Shown: positions 18,055 to 28,201, counted from the first letter of the stretch. The stretch: DNA of 64,000 bases from Maribacter stanieri (GCF_900112245.1 NZ_FOYX01000004.1:150884-214883); one strand, 5' to 3'. The notes: generated from the sequence alone by a model not told the origin. Program-made: numbers and translations.

Positions 18055-20688
18055 TTAATTTTCTTCACCCGTATAAAATTTATGATTTTCATCTCCACCA
18101 GAAATGATATAGGCAAATAGATCGGCTACTTCTTGTTCGTTCAATCTATTTAATAATCCCGGTGGCATTGGTGATATTGGGGAGAGTTCTTTTTTAGTGA
18201 TAGTGTTTTTAGCAATACTTACCGTATAGCTTTCATTAAAGGGATTTGGCATTATTACAATACTATCGCCAGCTTCAGATTTAATACGACCTGCTATTTT
18301 TTCATCTTTGCCTAAATGAAACAGGGTATTGGCATATTGGTCAGATATTTCATCGCTAGGGCTGTAAATAGCAAACATTAAATCATATGTGCTAAATTTT
18401 GTGTGAGCCTGGGTTAAATCTGGTCCTGCGGCACCACCTTCTCCACGAATTCTATGGCATAATGTACATGTTGCCGAAGCAAAAGCTCTTTTTCCGGCCT
18501 TTACGTTGCCTTGGTAATTATCTAGACCGCGCCAAACGACATCTCCCATATTCTCGCCATTATAGTTTTTACCCGGACCGAAAGGTTGGGGTAAATCTGC
18601 AATTGAGCTGGATGGGGAATAGACACCGGAGATTTCTTGAAAACACTCTCTTTTATCTTCAGGTACATTTAATATGGCCCGCTGTCTAACATTTTCCATA
18701 TATGCTTTAAAGCTCATGCCTCCTTTAGAACCAAGAACATCAAAATACCAAGAAAAATAGCGTTTTCTTAAATCTTCGTTCCAGCCTTTTTTAGCATTAC
18801 TAAGCAACATTCCATAATAGATAGCCTCACTAGGTGGCATTTTTGCGATAACTTCTCTAATTAGTGGACCGTATTCCTCGCTACGAAGCGTTGCTTCTTC
18901 AGAAAGCATTTCTACACCTTTTGTGACTGTTTTTTGTTTTGTGTGATATTCAAGACGTTCAACTAATTTTTCTATTATACCATTTGCTTCTAGAAATAAT
19001 AAAATTTGAGATAACTCTTTGCTTACCGCGCCTTTGGAACTAGCGAATAAGGGATTTAAAGCATTGATTATTTTTTGGCTTTGTCGGTTATCCGGTTTTC
19101 CCATTCTAATAAAATTTAGGGAGTAGGCTCTTAGAAGGTCTACTTGTAAATTTTCGTCTAGCGATTTAATGGGAATACTTAGAAGTTTGTTTAAGATTAA
19201 GGGCTGTAAATCACTTTTTCCTTGATGAATTAAAGCTATACTGCTCTCGATAATTTTTTGACTGTCTGTTTCTTTTTTGTAACTATTTAACCAAGAATCT
19301 ATAGGTTGGTGTTCTAGAGCTATTCGTGAAGCATATCTTATAAATCTATCCGGATTGTTTAAATGATTCCAACCCAATTCAGTTCCCGATGTAGAAATTT
19401 TTGTATGATATTCTTCTAGTTGCTTACGAAGATTTCGTTCTTCGCTAATCAATGATTTTTCTTGACTTCGTGCGGTATTCTCTGTTCCTGTATATCGTAA
19501 TCTATATAAATGGGAATCAAGTCTGCGACCGCCTGTGGCAAAGTAAATGTTGCCATCGTTACCTGCAATCATATCGGTCAAGGGTAGGGGAGTTCCTGAC
19601 AGGAATTCTTCCCGCTTGGCTTCGTAAGAACTACCTTTTGGTTGCAGTTCTATAAAGTAAACGGTGCCAAAACTCCAGTCCATAGCAAGTAACCCATTTT
19701 GGTATTTTTCAGGAAGATTTAAATTTGTTGTTGATAATACGGCTGTGGGAGAGCCTTGCTCTAAATTGTGTACAGCGGGTAGATTATCTGGATAATATGC
19801 AGGCCATTTTCCAGAACCCGTTCTCCAGCCAAATTCACTGCCACTGGTAACATGGCAAATTCTTGTAGGTCTGTACCATGGCATTCCAATGTCCCATTCC
19901 ATATCGGCATCATAAGCAAAAAGTTCACCATCAGTATTGAAAGCCATATCAAAGGGGTTTCTAAATCCTGCGGAAATTAATTCGAAAGACGAACCATCGG
20001 GATTGAATTTTGATATCCATCCGCCAGGCGCTTTTACATCGTTAGCATGGCCTCTAGCATCTAAATACGGAGTAAATAAATTGCCTTCACCCCAATTGGT
20101 GGGGATTCTACTATTTTCTTTTACTCTTTCGGGAATTAGAGTGTGATTACCCGCGATGAAGTAAATTTCTTTGCCATTTGGAGATAACGCAAAACTATGC
20201 GGACCATGTTCGCCGCTACCTTCTAAGCGAAGTAACATTTTGGCAGCGTCTAATTTTCCGTCATTATTAGTGTCGGTAATTCTATATATTCCGCTGCCTT
20301 TCTCTTGATCATCTGGTATGTCATCATCCCAATTCTTATTAACGGCAACATACAAGCTGTTAAATGCCCATAGTAAACCATGGGCCTCACCAATTTCAAT
20401 GTCTATAGGAGTTACATCTTTCTGTGAGAGAACAGCTCCTATTTCAGGAACTTTAAATTGATAAAGTTTGCCATATTGGTCACATGCATACATGGTATTA
20501 CCATTACCTTGTGCCAAAGCTACCCAAGAGCCTTGTTCAGCATTACTAGGGTGGTAAATTTCTTCTAGCTCAAAATCTGCGGGCGTATTAAATGCAATGG
20601 AAGTTTCTGTGGTTTCTTCCTTTTTCTGATTGCAAGAACTTAAAATTAAGAAAAGAGATAAAATGAAAGAGTGGTTGATTGTTTTCAT
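18055..20688 (-). CDS. PQQ-dehydrogenase-like lipoprotein with C-terminal cytochrome c domain
   Basis: An 877-residue predicted lipoprotein (signal segment ending 'ILSSC', cysteine at ~19). Residues ~30-400 resemble the beta-propeller of sugar-dehydrogenase/L-sorbosone-type proteins ('HGLLWAFNSLYVAVN', 'AGFRNPFDMAFNTDGELF'). A helical HEAT-like middle follows. The C-terminal ~150 residues form a cytochrome c domain with CTLCH as the haem-binding motif and a downstream 'SPMPPGLL' methionine as probable axial ligand; the domain resembles the Pirellula/Verrucomicrobium-type haem-binding domain (TIGR02603). It probably oxidises a sugar or alcohol outside the inner membrane and passes electrons to the haem. 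Substrate unknown. A TATCTTTA at 20710-20717 may be its -7 element. Confidence 0.82.
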   Translation of the reverse strand: MKTINHSFILSLFLILSSCNQKKEETTETSIAFNTPADFELEEIYHPSNAEQGSWVALAQGNGNTMYACDQYGKLYQFKVPEIGAVLSQKDVTPIDIEIGEAHGLLWAFNSLYVAVNKNWDDDIPDDQEKGSGIYRITDTNNDGKLDAAKMLLRLEGSGEHGPHSFALSPNGKEIYFIAGNHTLIPERVKENSRIPTNWGEGNLFTPYLDARGHANDVKAPGGWISKFNPDGSSFELISAGFRNPFDMAFNTDGELFAYDADMEWDIGMPWYRPTRICHVTSGSEFGWRTGSGKWPAYYPDNLPAVHNLEQGSPTAVLSTTNLNLPEKYQNGLLAMDWSFGTVYFIELQPKGSSYEAKREEFLSGTPLPLTDMIAGNDGNIYFATGGRRLDSHLYRLRYTGTENTARSQEKSLISEERNLRKQLEEYHTKISTSGTELGWNHLNNPDRFIRYASRIALEHQPIDSWLNSYKKETDSQKIIESSIALIHQGKSDLQPLILNKLLSIPIKSLDENLQVDLLRAYSLNFIRMGKPDNRQSQKIINALNPLFASSKGAVSKELSQILLFLEANGIIEKLVERLEYHTKQKTVTKGVEMLSEEATLRSEEYGPLIREVIAKMPPSEAIYYGMLLSNAKKGWNEDLRKRYFSWYFDVLGSKGGMSFKAYMENVRQRAILNVPEDKRECFQEISGVYSPSSSIADLPQPFGPGKNYNGENMGDVVWRGLDNYQGNVKAGKRAFASATCTLCHRIRGEGGAAGPDLTQAHTKFSTYDLMFAIYSPSDEISDQYANTLFHLGKDEKIAGRIKSEAGDSIVIMPNPFNESYTVSIAKNTITKKELSPISPMPPGLLNRLNEQEVADLFAYIISGGDENHKFYTGEEN

Positions 20689-20738
20689 TGGTTCTTTGTA
20701 TTGGTCTCTTAAAGATACAAAGTAACCTAAAGCAAAAA

Positions 20739-21191
20739 TCAGTCTAATTGGCGCAATCCCTCATAAACGGAAATAGCTACGGCATTAGCTAAGTTTAAAC
20801 TGCGAATATGTTTGCTGTAAAGTGGAATTTTCACGGCATTATCCTCATTTTCAGTTAAGATAGATTTAGGTAAGCCAACAGATTCTTTTCCAAAAACTAA
20901 AAACATATCGTTGGTGTATTCAATTTCCCAATGGTTTTTGGTAGCTGTAGCAGAAAAGAAAATCATTTTTTTGTCTTGATGCTGCTCAAAGAAAGCATCG
21001 ACATTATCATACATGATTACGTTAAGGTGTTGCCAGTAATCTAGACCAGCACGTTTAAGACGTTTATCACTTAGCTCAAATCCAAATGGTTTTACCAAAT
21101 GTAACGTGGATCCTGTAGCGAGTGCCAATCTGCCAATATTACCTGTATTATTAGGTATTTCTGGCTCTATGAGTACTATATTTAAGCTCAT
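20739..21191 (-). CDS. trmL: tRNA (cytidine(34)-2'-O)-methyltransferase TrmL
   Basis: A small SPOUT-fold methyltransferase of 150 residues, the usual length of TrmL, that 2'-O-methylates the wobble base of tRNA-Leu species. Family motifs are 'EPEIPNNTGNIGRLA' (residues ~9-23), 'VFGKESVGLP' (~residue 99) and 'LNLANAVAISVYEGL' (~residue 131), which form the knotted SAM site. The ATG overlaps the last base of the preceding gene's stop, so the two are translationally coupled. Confidence 0.95.
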   Translation of the reverse strand: MSLNIVLIEPEIPNNTGNIGRLALATGSTLHLVKPFGFELSDKRLKRAGLDYWQHLNVIMYDNVDAFFEQHQDKKMIFFSATATKNHWEIEYTNDMFLVFGKESVGLPKSILTENEDNAVKIPLYSKHIRSLNLANAVAISVYEGLRQLD

Positions 21192-21415
21192 TATTTTTTA
21201 AAGGATTGTAAGTATAAATGTTCCACTTTTTCTCTTGCCCATGGTGTTCTGCGTAAAAATTTGAGGCTTGATTTTATAGACGGATTACTTTTAAAACAAT
21301 TAATATTGATTTGACCAGCTAAATCTTCCCAAGAATATTTCTCTGTTAGTTCTTCAAGCATGGTGGCTAACTTTATACCATGAAGTGGATTATTTGGTTG
21401 TGAATCTGAACTCAT
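21191..21415 (-). CDS. VF530/DUF2132 family small protein
   Basis: A 74-residue protein matching the VF530 (DUF2132) family: '[16 protein letters not shown]', '[17 protein letters not shown]' and '[13 protein letters not shown]' are its typical blocks. The fold is a small helical one with a proposed DNA-binding role, but no function is established. It lies between pulA and trmL on one strand, with 30 bases to pulA and a one-base overlap with trmL. Confidence 0.88.
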   Translation of the reverse strand: MSSDSQPNNPLHGIKLATMLEELTEKYSWEDLAGQININCFKSNPSIKSSLKFLRRTPWAREKVEHLYLQSFKK

Positions 21416-21445
21416 GACTAATTATTTATTTAACAGTAAAAACGG

Positions 21446-23428
21446 TTATTTTTGAAAAGCAACATACATTGAAAGTGCGGGTACATCAATAGTATTCTTT
21501 ATTGATTTTGAGCCCTGAAGGTCAAAGGTACTACCAGAAATGGCTTTTTGCCAAGTACCATCAATTTTATAATTAATGTTTTTATTGTGCGCATTGTAAA
21601 TAACCAAAATATTCTTCCAAGTATCACCATTTGCATGCTCTTCTAAAATGAAGGAGACAAGGCTGTCATTTGCTTTTTGAAATTTTATATGCTTTTGTAT
21701 ATCAAGGGCATTGTGCATGGTAAATGCCGAATGTGCTTTTCGTAATTGAATAAGGTTTTTATAATACTTAAAAACCTCTTTATTGTCATTTTTCCAATTC
21801 CAGTTTATTTGATTAATACTATCCGGAAGGTTATAAGAATTATGCGCTCCGTTTTTTGTACGCAACATTTCTACACCAGCATGTAGAAATGGAGTTCCTT
21901 GAGATGTTAATACTATAGCATTAGCCAATTTGTCCATAGCAATTAATTCACTTAAAGCTGCATCTGGTCTTGAAATTTTTAATTTATCGAAAAGTGTGTG
22001 ATTATCGTGACAAGAAACATAATTTATAGATTGCCAAGGTTCTAAGGTCCAGGGAGCATCTGAATAGTTGACGTTACTATAGTTAATTTGTGAATGTTGA
22101 ATAGCACCAACAATTCCAAATTTAATAGACGCTTCCGTATTCTTTGCGCCACTTACAAAACCCAAACTCTCATCTTCAAAAACAGAACCTTTAAGTCCGT
22201 CACGAAGGTCATCATTGAAAGCTGCAAATTGTGGAAGCTGTTGTACGTGTTTTTTTAACGCTCGTTTTTTTTCTGGTAGAGGTGATTCTTTTGCTGTCCA
22301 CCCTTCGCCATATAGCAATGCATCAGGATTAATTTTTAAAACAGCGTTAGAAATTTTATTCATAGTTTCTATATCATGAATTCCCATGAGGTCAAATCTA
22401 AAGCCGTCGATATGATATTCCTTAGTCCAATATGTGACAGATTCAATAATGAATTTTCGCATCATAGCTCTCTCTGATGCAGTTTCATTACCACAAGCAG
22501 CAGCATCTGCGTATGAACCATCTTCCCAATGGCGATAATAATAACCAGGTACTTCTTGGTTAAAATTAGACTCTTCTGTTTTACCGGTATGATTATATGC
22601 AACATCCATAATTACACCAATACCATTATCGTGAAAAGTCTTCACCATTTGTTTGAATTCCTTTATTCGAACTTCAGCATTAAACGGATCGCTTGAAAAA
22701 GAACCTTCAGGTACATTATAATTTTGAGGGTCATAGCCCCAATTAAATTGTGGGGAATCTAAATTACTTTCGTCAATAGAATAATGGTCAAAAGTGGGTA
22801 AAAGATGCACATGTGTAATACCTAATTCCTTAATGTGGTCAATACCAGTTGCTATATTATTTGGACCTAAAGTTCCTGTTTCTACTAAACCTAAATAGGT
22901 GCCTGGCATTGTAGATCCAGATTGAGGATGAATTGTCATGTCACGAATATGTAATTCATAAATAACAGCTTCATTTTGGCGCTTTAAAACAGGCGATTTG
23001 TCTTGTTTCCATCCAACAGGGTTGGTTGTCTTCATATTTAAAACCATAGCTCTATTGCCATTTACGCCAACAGCTTTAGCATAAATACCAGGTGTTTCTT
23101 TTAGCCATTTATTCTCGGTTTTAATTTGATAGGTGTAATAGATGCCGTTTAAGTCTTCTCTAACTTCCTTTTCCCAAACACCTAAATCTTTATAGGTGAG
23201 ATTAAATGTAGAAAATGCCTTTGAGTCATCACCTGTTTTAAATAATCTTAAAACAATTTCTTCAGCATTTGGTGACCATAATTTAAATAAGGTAGATGCT
23301 GTGGTATACTGTATCCAAAGACTTTCTTCTACAGGTGTAGGGTACAAATTAAAATCTGTAATTGTCTTTTGATTATTGCAAGAATTAAACAAAGTGAGAA
23401 TCGTTAGTATTAGTAAAAGATGTTTCAT
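21446..23428 (-). CDS. pulA: Type I pullulanase (GH13 alpha-1,6 debranching enzyme)
   Basis: A 660-residue lipoprotein-like enzyme (signal ending 'TLFNSC'). An N-terminal CBM48-like domain (~residues 25-130) precedes a GH13 barrel. The 'NWGYDPQNY' motif (~residue 228) is typical of type I pullulanases. The catalytic nucleophile is in 'DGFRFDLMGI' (~residue 341), the acid/base in 'LLYGEGW' (~residue 373), and the third carboxylate in 'VSCHDNH' (~residue 471). It should hydrolyse alpha-1,6 branches in pullulan, starch or glycogen fragments. Here it stands without susCD-type neighbours, ahead of VF530 and trmL. Confidence 0.93.
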   Translation of the reverse strand: MKHLLLILTILTLFNSCNNQKTITDFNLYPTPVEESLWIQYTTASTLFKLWSPNAEEIVLRLFKTGDDSKAFSTFNLTYKDLGVWEKEVREDLNGIYYTYQIKTENKWLKETPGIYAKAVGVNGNRAMVLNMKTTNPVGWKQDKSPVLKRQNEAVIYELHIRDMTIHPQSGSTMPGTYLGLVETGTLGPNNIATGIDHIKELGITHVHLLPTFDHYSIDESNLDSPQFNWGYDPQNYNVPEGSFSSDPFNAEVRIKEFKQMVKTFHDNGIGVIMDVAYNHTGKTEESNFNQEVPGYYYRHWEDGSYADAAACGNETASERAMMRKFIIESVTYWTKEYHIDGFRFDLMGIHDIETMNKISNAVLKINPDALLYGEGWTAKESPLPEKKRALKKHVQQLPQFAAFNDDLRDGLKGSVFEDESLGFVSGAKNTEASIKFGIVGAIQHSQINYSNVNYSDAPWTLEPWQSINYVSCHDNHTLFDKLKISRPDAALSELIAMDKLANAIVLTSQGTPFLHAGVEMLRTKNGAHNSYNLPDSINQINWNWKNDNKEVFKYYKNLIQLRKAHSAFTMHNALDIQKHIKFQKANDSLVSFILEEHANGDTWKNILVIYNAHNKNINYKIDGTWQKAISGSTFDLQGSKSIKNTIDVPALSMYVAFQK

Positions 23429-23529
23429 TAAAACAGTGATGTATGCTCTAAGATAGGGAAAGATTATACTATATAAATATCTAATGGTGGAGGTATGAAG
23501 AACTTAAAGATATTAGAAACATTTATAAA

Positions 23530-23562
23530 TGAAAAAACTCCGGTAATCAGCCGGAGTTTATT
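23530..23562 (-). terminator. Terminator downstream of rpoD
   Basis: A hairpin with arms AACTCCGG / CCGGAGTT and a 7-base loop is followed on the minus strand by a run of six T. It lies about 125 bases past the rpoD stop. The intervening 23563-23687 holds no recognised feature. Confidence 0.8.
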
Positions 23563-23687
23563 CATCAATCAAAAAACGAACAGTCATGATAAACTGTTGT
23601 TACCGTTAAAATTACAACTAATATGCCAATATTGCCAATTTAAGGAATATTTAACGTGTAATTTTTATAGCTTAAACGCTAAGGTTT

Positions 23688-24551
23688 TTAACCCAAATAC
23701 GTTTTTAATATCTTACTTCTAGAAGTATGCTTTAATCTTCTGATCGCTTTTTCTTTAATTTGACGAACTCTTTCTCTTGTAAGATCAAAAGTTTCACCAA
23801 TTTCCTCTAAAGTCATAGAATGTTGACCTGCAAGACCAAAATACAAACGAATAACATCTGCCTCACGCGGTGTCAATGTTTCTAAAGCACGCTCAATTTC
23901 TGTACGAAGTGACTCATGTAATAACTCTCTGTCCGGATTTGGAGATTCGCCACTACGAAGTACATCATAAAGGTTAGAATCTTCACCGTCAATAAGAGGC
24001 GCATCCATAGATACGTGTCTACCTGAGTTTTTCAATGATTGTTTAACGTCTTCAACAGTCATATCCAATTCTTTTGCAATTTCTTCAGGAGAAGGCATTC
24101 TTTCATGCGCTTGCTCAAGGAAAGCAAAAGTTTTGTTGATTTTGTTGATAGAACCAATTTTGTTCAATGGCAAACGAACGATACGAGATTGTTCTGCCAA
24201 AGCTTGTAATATAGATTGACGGATCCACCATACGGCGTAGGAGATAAATTTAAATCCCCGCGTTTCGTCAAAACGCTGTGCAGCTTTGATAAGACCAAGG
24301 TTTCCCTCGTTAATCAAATCCGGTAAAGTAAGTCCTTGGTTTTGGTACTGCTTTGCAACTGACACCACGAATCTGAGGTTGGCTTTGGTAAGTTTTTCAA
24401 GAGCGATCTGGTCGCCTGCCTTGATACGTTGTGCCAACTCTACTTCTTCATCAGCGGTAATCAAGTCTACTTTTCCAATTTCTTGTAAGTACTTGTCCAA
24501 AGATGCGGTCTCCCTATTGGTAACCTGTTTTGTAATCTTAAGCTGTCTCAT
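23688..24551 (-). CDS. rpoD: Primary RNA polymerase sigma factor RpoD/SigA (short Bacteroidota form)
   Basis: A 287-residue sigma-70 factor with region 1.2 from residue ~17 ('[18 protein letters not shown]'), the region 2 core '[18 protein letters not shown]' and '[13 protein letters not shown]', region 3, and a region 4 helix-turn-helix ('[19 protein letters not shown]'). It has no region 1.1, which fits the primary sigma factor of Bacteroidota. This sigma recognises the TAnnTTTG-type -7 elements seen elsewhere in the window. The ~300 bases upstream (24552-24859) contain no gene, and I could not identify a clear promoter there. Confidence 0.95.
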   Translation of the reverse strand: MRQLKITKQVTNRETASLDKYLQEIGKVDLITADEEVELAQRIKAGDQIALEKLTKANLRFVVSVAKQYQNQGLTLPDLINEGNLGLIKAAQRFDETRGFKFISYAVWWIRQSILQALAEQSRIVRLPLNKIGSINKINKTFAFLEQAHERMPSPEEIAKELDMTVEDVKQSLKNSGRHVSMDAPLIDGEDSNLYDVLRSGESPNPDRELLHESLRTEIERALETLTPREADVIRLYFGLAGQHSMTLEEIGETFDLTRERVRQIKEKAIRRLKHTSRSKILKTYLG

Positions 24552-24859
24552 TAAAATAAATTAAGTTCAGTTTGCATAGACTGCATATACTTATACGTAA
24601 AAAACTTCCGAATGTTACAATTGAGTGTAAAAAACTTCATTTTTCTGTTGAAATGCACAAAATAAAGCTCTAACATATTTGTCGGTGCTTGTATTTTAAA
24701 CTTACATGGCTATTGATGTCTTCATAATTTTGAGTTGCAATCAGGTCTGTTTTTAAAACATACATGTATTATTATATCATTAGGTCTAAGTTTTTTACAT
24801 AGAATGAGCTGTTCTTGAAATTTTAGAATTGCTAGGTTGATTGTCTCTCTATATACATC

Positions 24860-25361
24860 TTGTTAAGGAAAAAATTTTTATTCCTTAGTGGAATAATTTT
24901 TTTGTTGCTTCTTTTATTTGGGATGACACAAGAATACTTATTAAAAGCATCTACCTATAATGAGTTGGATGATTCAATAGGGTGGATGGGGAACTCAAAG
25001 AGTAATTTTCCTAAACATCGTTTGCAGAAAAATCTATTCTTAAATTTTGGACAAGACCATAGCGGTGGACTCAAAGATTGGTCTTAACGTTTATAAGCCC
25101 TTTTATAAAATTGATTGGCAATTGAACGAAGGGTATATTCAATTTGTTTATGGTAAAGAAATAATAGTATTAGGTGAGATGGACTCTTATTATCAAATAA
25201 AAAAACATGTTTTTAGTCGAATAGGCTTGAAATATTATTTTATGGATATGGATAGCAGCTCAAAGCATAATACTTATATCGGAGTCTTTATCGATGCCAA
25301 TTTAAGGCAAGCTAACTTTAGTGAACTTACAGTAGGGTATGTACACAAATTTGATTTTTGA
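24860..25361 (+). pseudogene. Possible frameshifted remnant of a secreted or outer-membrane protein
   Basis: Two overlapping frames may be one broken gene. The first (24860-25087, TTG start) encodes a signal-peptide-like N-terminus ('FLSGIIFLLLLLFGMTQ') and ~50 more residues. The second (25047-25361, +1 frame) continues with beta-strand-like alternating sequence and ends in 'GYVHKFDF', an aromatic end typical of outer membrane barrels. Neither half is recognised. Together they give roughly 165 residues with one frameshift near 25050-25087. The alternatives are two unrelated spurious ORFs, or an intact gene with a sequencing error. No ribosome-binding site or ATG supports the first half. Confidence 0.4.
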
Positions 25362-25383
25362 AAATAGTTTGTACTCAATTTCA

Positions 25384-25422
25384 AGCAAAAAAAAACTCGT
25401 TTAATTAAAAACGAGTTTTTTA
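25384..25422. terminator. Bidirectional terminator after pnp
   Basis: The hairpin AAAACTCGT / ACGAGTTTT has an A run on its left and a T run on its right, so it could stop pnp (minus strand) and anything reading in from the plus strand. Confidence 0.85.
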
Positions 25423-25437
25423 GTTATTTAAGAAAAA

Positions 25438-27648
25438 TTAATCTCTTCTTGGTTTTCTATCACGATCGTTTCCACGACGGTCATCTCTACGCTTATCATC
25501 GCGTGGTGGTCTTTCAACAAAACCTTCTGGTTTTGGTAAAAGCGCTTTACGAGAAACTTTCTCTTTACGAGTACGTTTGTCTAACCCGAAGTATTTTACA
25601 TCAAAAACGTCACCCATATTAACAACATCGGTTACATTTTCTGTACGTTCCCATGCTAATTCACTAACGTGTAATAACACTTCGTTTCCTGGTGCATCCA
25701 TATATTCAACAACAGCTCCAAAATCTAACATTTTGATCACTTTTACTTCGTATACGCTACCAACCTCTGGCTTAAATAATAAAGAATCTATTTTTGCCAT
25801 AACAGCATCAATACCTTTACTACCTACACCTAATATTTCAACAATACCTTCTTCTGTAACAGGATCTTCGTTAATAACGATAGTTGTTTCAGTTTCTTTT
25901 TGCATTTCTTGAATCACTTTTCCTCCAGGTCCAATTAAAGCACCAATAAACTCGTTAGGAATACGTCTAGTTACCATTGTAGGTGCGTGATCCTTAACAA
26001 CTGAGTTTGGAGTAGAAATAGTTTCAGTGATTTTACCCAAAATATGCAAACGACCATCTCTTGCTTGTTTTAGTGCATTTACTAAAATTTCGTAAGACAA
26101 TCCTTTTACTTTAATGTCCATTTGACATGCAGTAATACCTTCTGAAGTACCAGTAACTTTAAAGTCCATATCACCTAAGTGATCTTCATCGCCTAAAATA
26201 TCAGAAAGAACAGCATATTTACCAGTTTCAGCATCAGAAATTAAACCCATGGCAATACCAGAAACAGGTCTTGTCATTTGAACACCTGCATCCATTAATG
26301 CCATTGTACCGGCACAAACAGTTGCCATAGAAGAAGAACCGTTGGATTCTAATACTTCAGATACTACACGAACAGTGTAAGGGCAATCTGCAGGAATCAT
26401 TCCTTTTAAACCACGTTGCGCTAAGTTACCATGACCAACTTCTCTACGAGATGTTCCTCTTAACGGTCTAGCTTCACCTGTACAAAAAGGAGGGAAGTTA
26501 TAATGTAAATAGAAATTTTCTTCGCCTTCGTAAGATGGCATATCTATTTTGTTAGCATCTCTAGAAGTACCTAAAGTTACTGTTGCCAATGCTTGAGTTT
26601 CACCTCTAGTAAAAATTGCAGAACCATGTGTTGATGGTAAGTAATCTACCTCACACCAAATTGGTCTAATTTCATCAGTCTTACGACCATCTAAACGCAA
26701 ACCTTCATCTAAAGTTAAAGTTCTAATTGCAGCTTTTTCGGCTTTAGCATAATACTTAGAAACTAAATCACCGTAATCAGCCAATTCTTCTTCAGAGAAA
26801 CTTGCTTTAATATCTTCTTTAATTTCAGAAAATGCAGTACTTCTTTCTTTTTTAGAAGAACCTGCTTTGGCAATAGCATATACTTTATCATATGCCATGT
26901 CATGAATTTTCTTAGCTAAATCTAAATCTTCTCTTTCTTCAGCATATTCACGTACTTCTTTCTTGCCGAAAGCTTCAGCCAATTTTACTTGGGCAGCACA
27001 TTGTACTTTTATAGCTTCATGTGCAAATTTAATTGCTTCAGCCATTTCCTCTTCAGAAATTTCATCCATCTCACCTTCTACCATCATTACAGAATCAGCA
27101 GATGCACCAATCATCATATCGATGTCAGATTCTGCTAATTGAGCTCTAGTAGGGTTAATAATGAATTCACCATTTACACGACCAACTCTAGCTTCAGAGA
27201 TAGGACATTCAAATGGGAAATCTGATAATTGTATAGCAGCAGAAGCGGCTAAACCAGCCATAGCTTCTGGCATAACATCATCATCATGAGACATTAACTG
27301 AATCATAACTTGTGTTTCTGCGTGGTAATCTTTTGGGAATAACGGACGTAAAACACGATCCACTAAACGCATAGTTAATACTTCACCGTCACTTGGTCTT
27401 GCTTCTCTTTTAAAGAAACCACCTGGGTAACGACCTGCAGCTGCAAATTTTTCACGGTAATCTACCGTAAGTGGAAGAAAGTCCACATCACTTTGTTTGT
27501 AATTGGAAACTACTGTACATAATAACATACATTTTCCTGATTGAACAACAACAGAGCCGTGAGCCTGTTTTGCCAATTTTCCTGTTTCGATAGAAATTTC
27601 TCTACCGTCACCAAGGTCTATGACCTCTTTAAATACTTTTGGAATCAT
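25438..27648 (-). CDS. pnp: Polyribonucleotide nucleotidyltransferase (PNPase)
   Basis: A 3'-to-5' phosphorolytic exoribonuclease central to mRNA decay. The 736 residues contain two RNase PH domains with a helical linker between them, then a KH domain with the 'GPGGK' loop (~residue 583) and an S1 domain ('[20 protein letters not shown]'). The C-terminus is a short Arg/Asp-rich tail ('[17 protein letters not shown]'), which could add RNA affinity. It lies downstream of rpsO, the classic bacterial order, but with the rpsO terminator between. The ~180-base leader contains short hairpins and a GTGTT-type tandem repeat. Confidence 0.97.
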   Translation of the reverse strand: MIPKVFKEVIDLGDGREISIETGKLAKQAHGSVVVQSGKCMLLCTVVSNYKQSDVDFLPLTVDYREKFAAAGRYPGGFFKREARPSDGEVLTMRLVDRVLRPLFPKDYHAETQVMIQLMSHDDDVMPEAMAGLAASAAIQLSDFPFECPISEARVGRVNGEFIINPTRAQLAESDIDMMIGASADSVMMVEGEMDEISEEEMAEAIKFAHEAIKVQCAAQVKLAEAFGKKEVREYAEEREDLDLAKKIHDMAYDKVYAIAKAGSSKKERSTAFSEIKEDIKASFSEEELADYGDLVSKYYAKAEKAAIRTLTLDEGLRLDGRKTDEIRPIWCEVDYLPSTHGSAIFTRGETQALATVTLGTSRDANKIDMPSYEGEENFYLHYNFPPFCTGEARPLRGTSRREVGHGNLAQRGLKGMIPADCPYTVRVVSEVLESNGSSSMATVCAGTMALMDAGVQMTRPVSGIAMGLISDAETGKYAVLSDILGDEDHLGDMDFKVTGTSEGITACQMDIKVKGLSYEILVNALKQARDGRLHILGKITETISTPNSVVKDHAPTMVTRRIPNEFIGALIGPGGKVIQEMQKETETTIVINEDPVTEEGIVEILGVGSKGIDAVMAKIDSLLFKPEVGSVYEVKVIKMLDFGAVVEYMDAPGNEVLLHVSELAWERTENVTDVVNMGDVFDVKYFGLDKRTRKEKVSRKALLPKPEGFVERPPRDDKRRDDRRGNDRDRKPRRD

Positions 27649-27726
27649 AAAATTCGATTAAAACCTGCGTATTGCAGATTTGTTAAACAATGGTCTTTCC
27701 GACTAAAATTTCTCTGGTCGGAGTTG

Positions 27727-27749
27727 TTGTGTTGTGTTGTGTTGTGTTG
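27727..27749. repeat. Pentanucleotide tandem repeat in the pnp leader
   Basis: TTGTG (plus strand) is repeated 4.6 times at 27727-27749, about 80-100 bases upstream of the pnp start. It adjoins a TCCGAC / GTCGGA inverted repeat. Such repeats can change length by polymerase slippage. Confidence 0.8.
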
Positions 27750-27828
27750 ACCAATGAAAAACCGTGTGTAGCTTTTTGTTCGCCTTTGCCAAAGTGTTTG
27801 GCTTAATCTCCCAAGGCATGGAGTAATT

Positions 27829-27862
27829 AAAAAAAAGGGGATAGTTAACTATCCCCTTTTTT
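27829..27862. terminator. Bidirectional terminator after rpsO
   Basis: The palindrome AAAAAGGGGATAGTT / AACTATCCCCTTTTT lies directly beyond the rpsO stop (27869) and has T runs in both directions. It separates rpsO from pnp. Confidence 0.9.
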
Positions 27863-27868
27863 GCAATA

Positions 27869-28138
27869 TTATTTTCTAATACCAAGCTCTTTAATTAGCT
27901 CTCTGTATTTTACAATATCATTTTTAATCATGTAATCAAGAAGACTTCTTCTTTTACCTACAAGTTTCACAAGTGAACGCTCAGTGTTGTAATCTTTATG
28001 GTTTTTTTTCAAGTGACCAGTCAAGTGGTTGATTCTGTGTGTAAATAAGGCAATTTGCCCTTCTGTAGAACCAGTGTTTTCTGCTTTACCACCGTGTTTC
28101 TTGAAAATTTCTGCTTTTACTTCTTTTGTAAGATACAT
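27869..28138 (-). CDS. rpsO: 30S ribosomal protein S15
   Basis: An 89-residue ribosomal protein that binds 16S rRNA early in small-subunit assembly. Characteristic stretches are 'GSTEGQIALFTHRINHLTGHL' (split here as GSTEGQIALFTHRI and NHLTGHLKKNHKDY) and 'LVGKRRSLLDYM'. The length is standard. It has its own promoter-like element about 56-63 bases upstream and a terminator immediately after, so it is probably expressed mainly alone, with some read-through to pnp. Confidence 0.98.
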   Translation of the reverse strand: MYLTKEVKAEIFKKHGGKAENTGSTEGQIALFTHRINHLTGHLKKNHKDYNTERSLVKLVGKRRSLLDYMIKNDIVKYRELIKELGIRK

Positions 28139-28193
28139 TCCAATATTATTTTAAATGATTTTTATGTATTATGATTGATTTTCAATCAGGGCG

Positions 28194-28201
28194 CAAAGAT
28201 A
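28194..28201 (-). promoter_or_regulatory. Promoter -7 element for rpsO
   Basis: On the minus strand this reads TATCTTTG (then CGCC), an exact match to TAnnTTTG. A partial -33 element (TTTC) lies about 16 bases further upstream. It is 56 bases before the rpsO start. Confidence 0.6.

Noticed and set aside
23495..23722. A 75-codon plus-strand ORF between pulA and rpoD.
   Set aside because: It contains the rpoD terminator hairpin, overlaps the rpoD end, and its product has no recognisable domain or signal.
24552..24859. A regulatory RNA or promoter in the long gap upstream of rpoD.
   Set aside because: I found no hairpin with a T run, no exact -7/-33 pair and no conserved RNA motif in this ~300-base stretch.
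27703..27885. A 60-codon minus-strand ORF between rpsO and pnp.
   Set aside because: It spans the rpsO terminator and the pentanucleotide repeat and overlaps the rpsO stop, so it is a chance frame.
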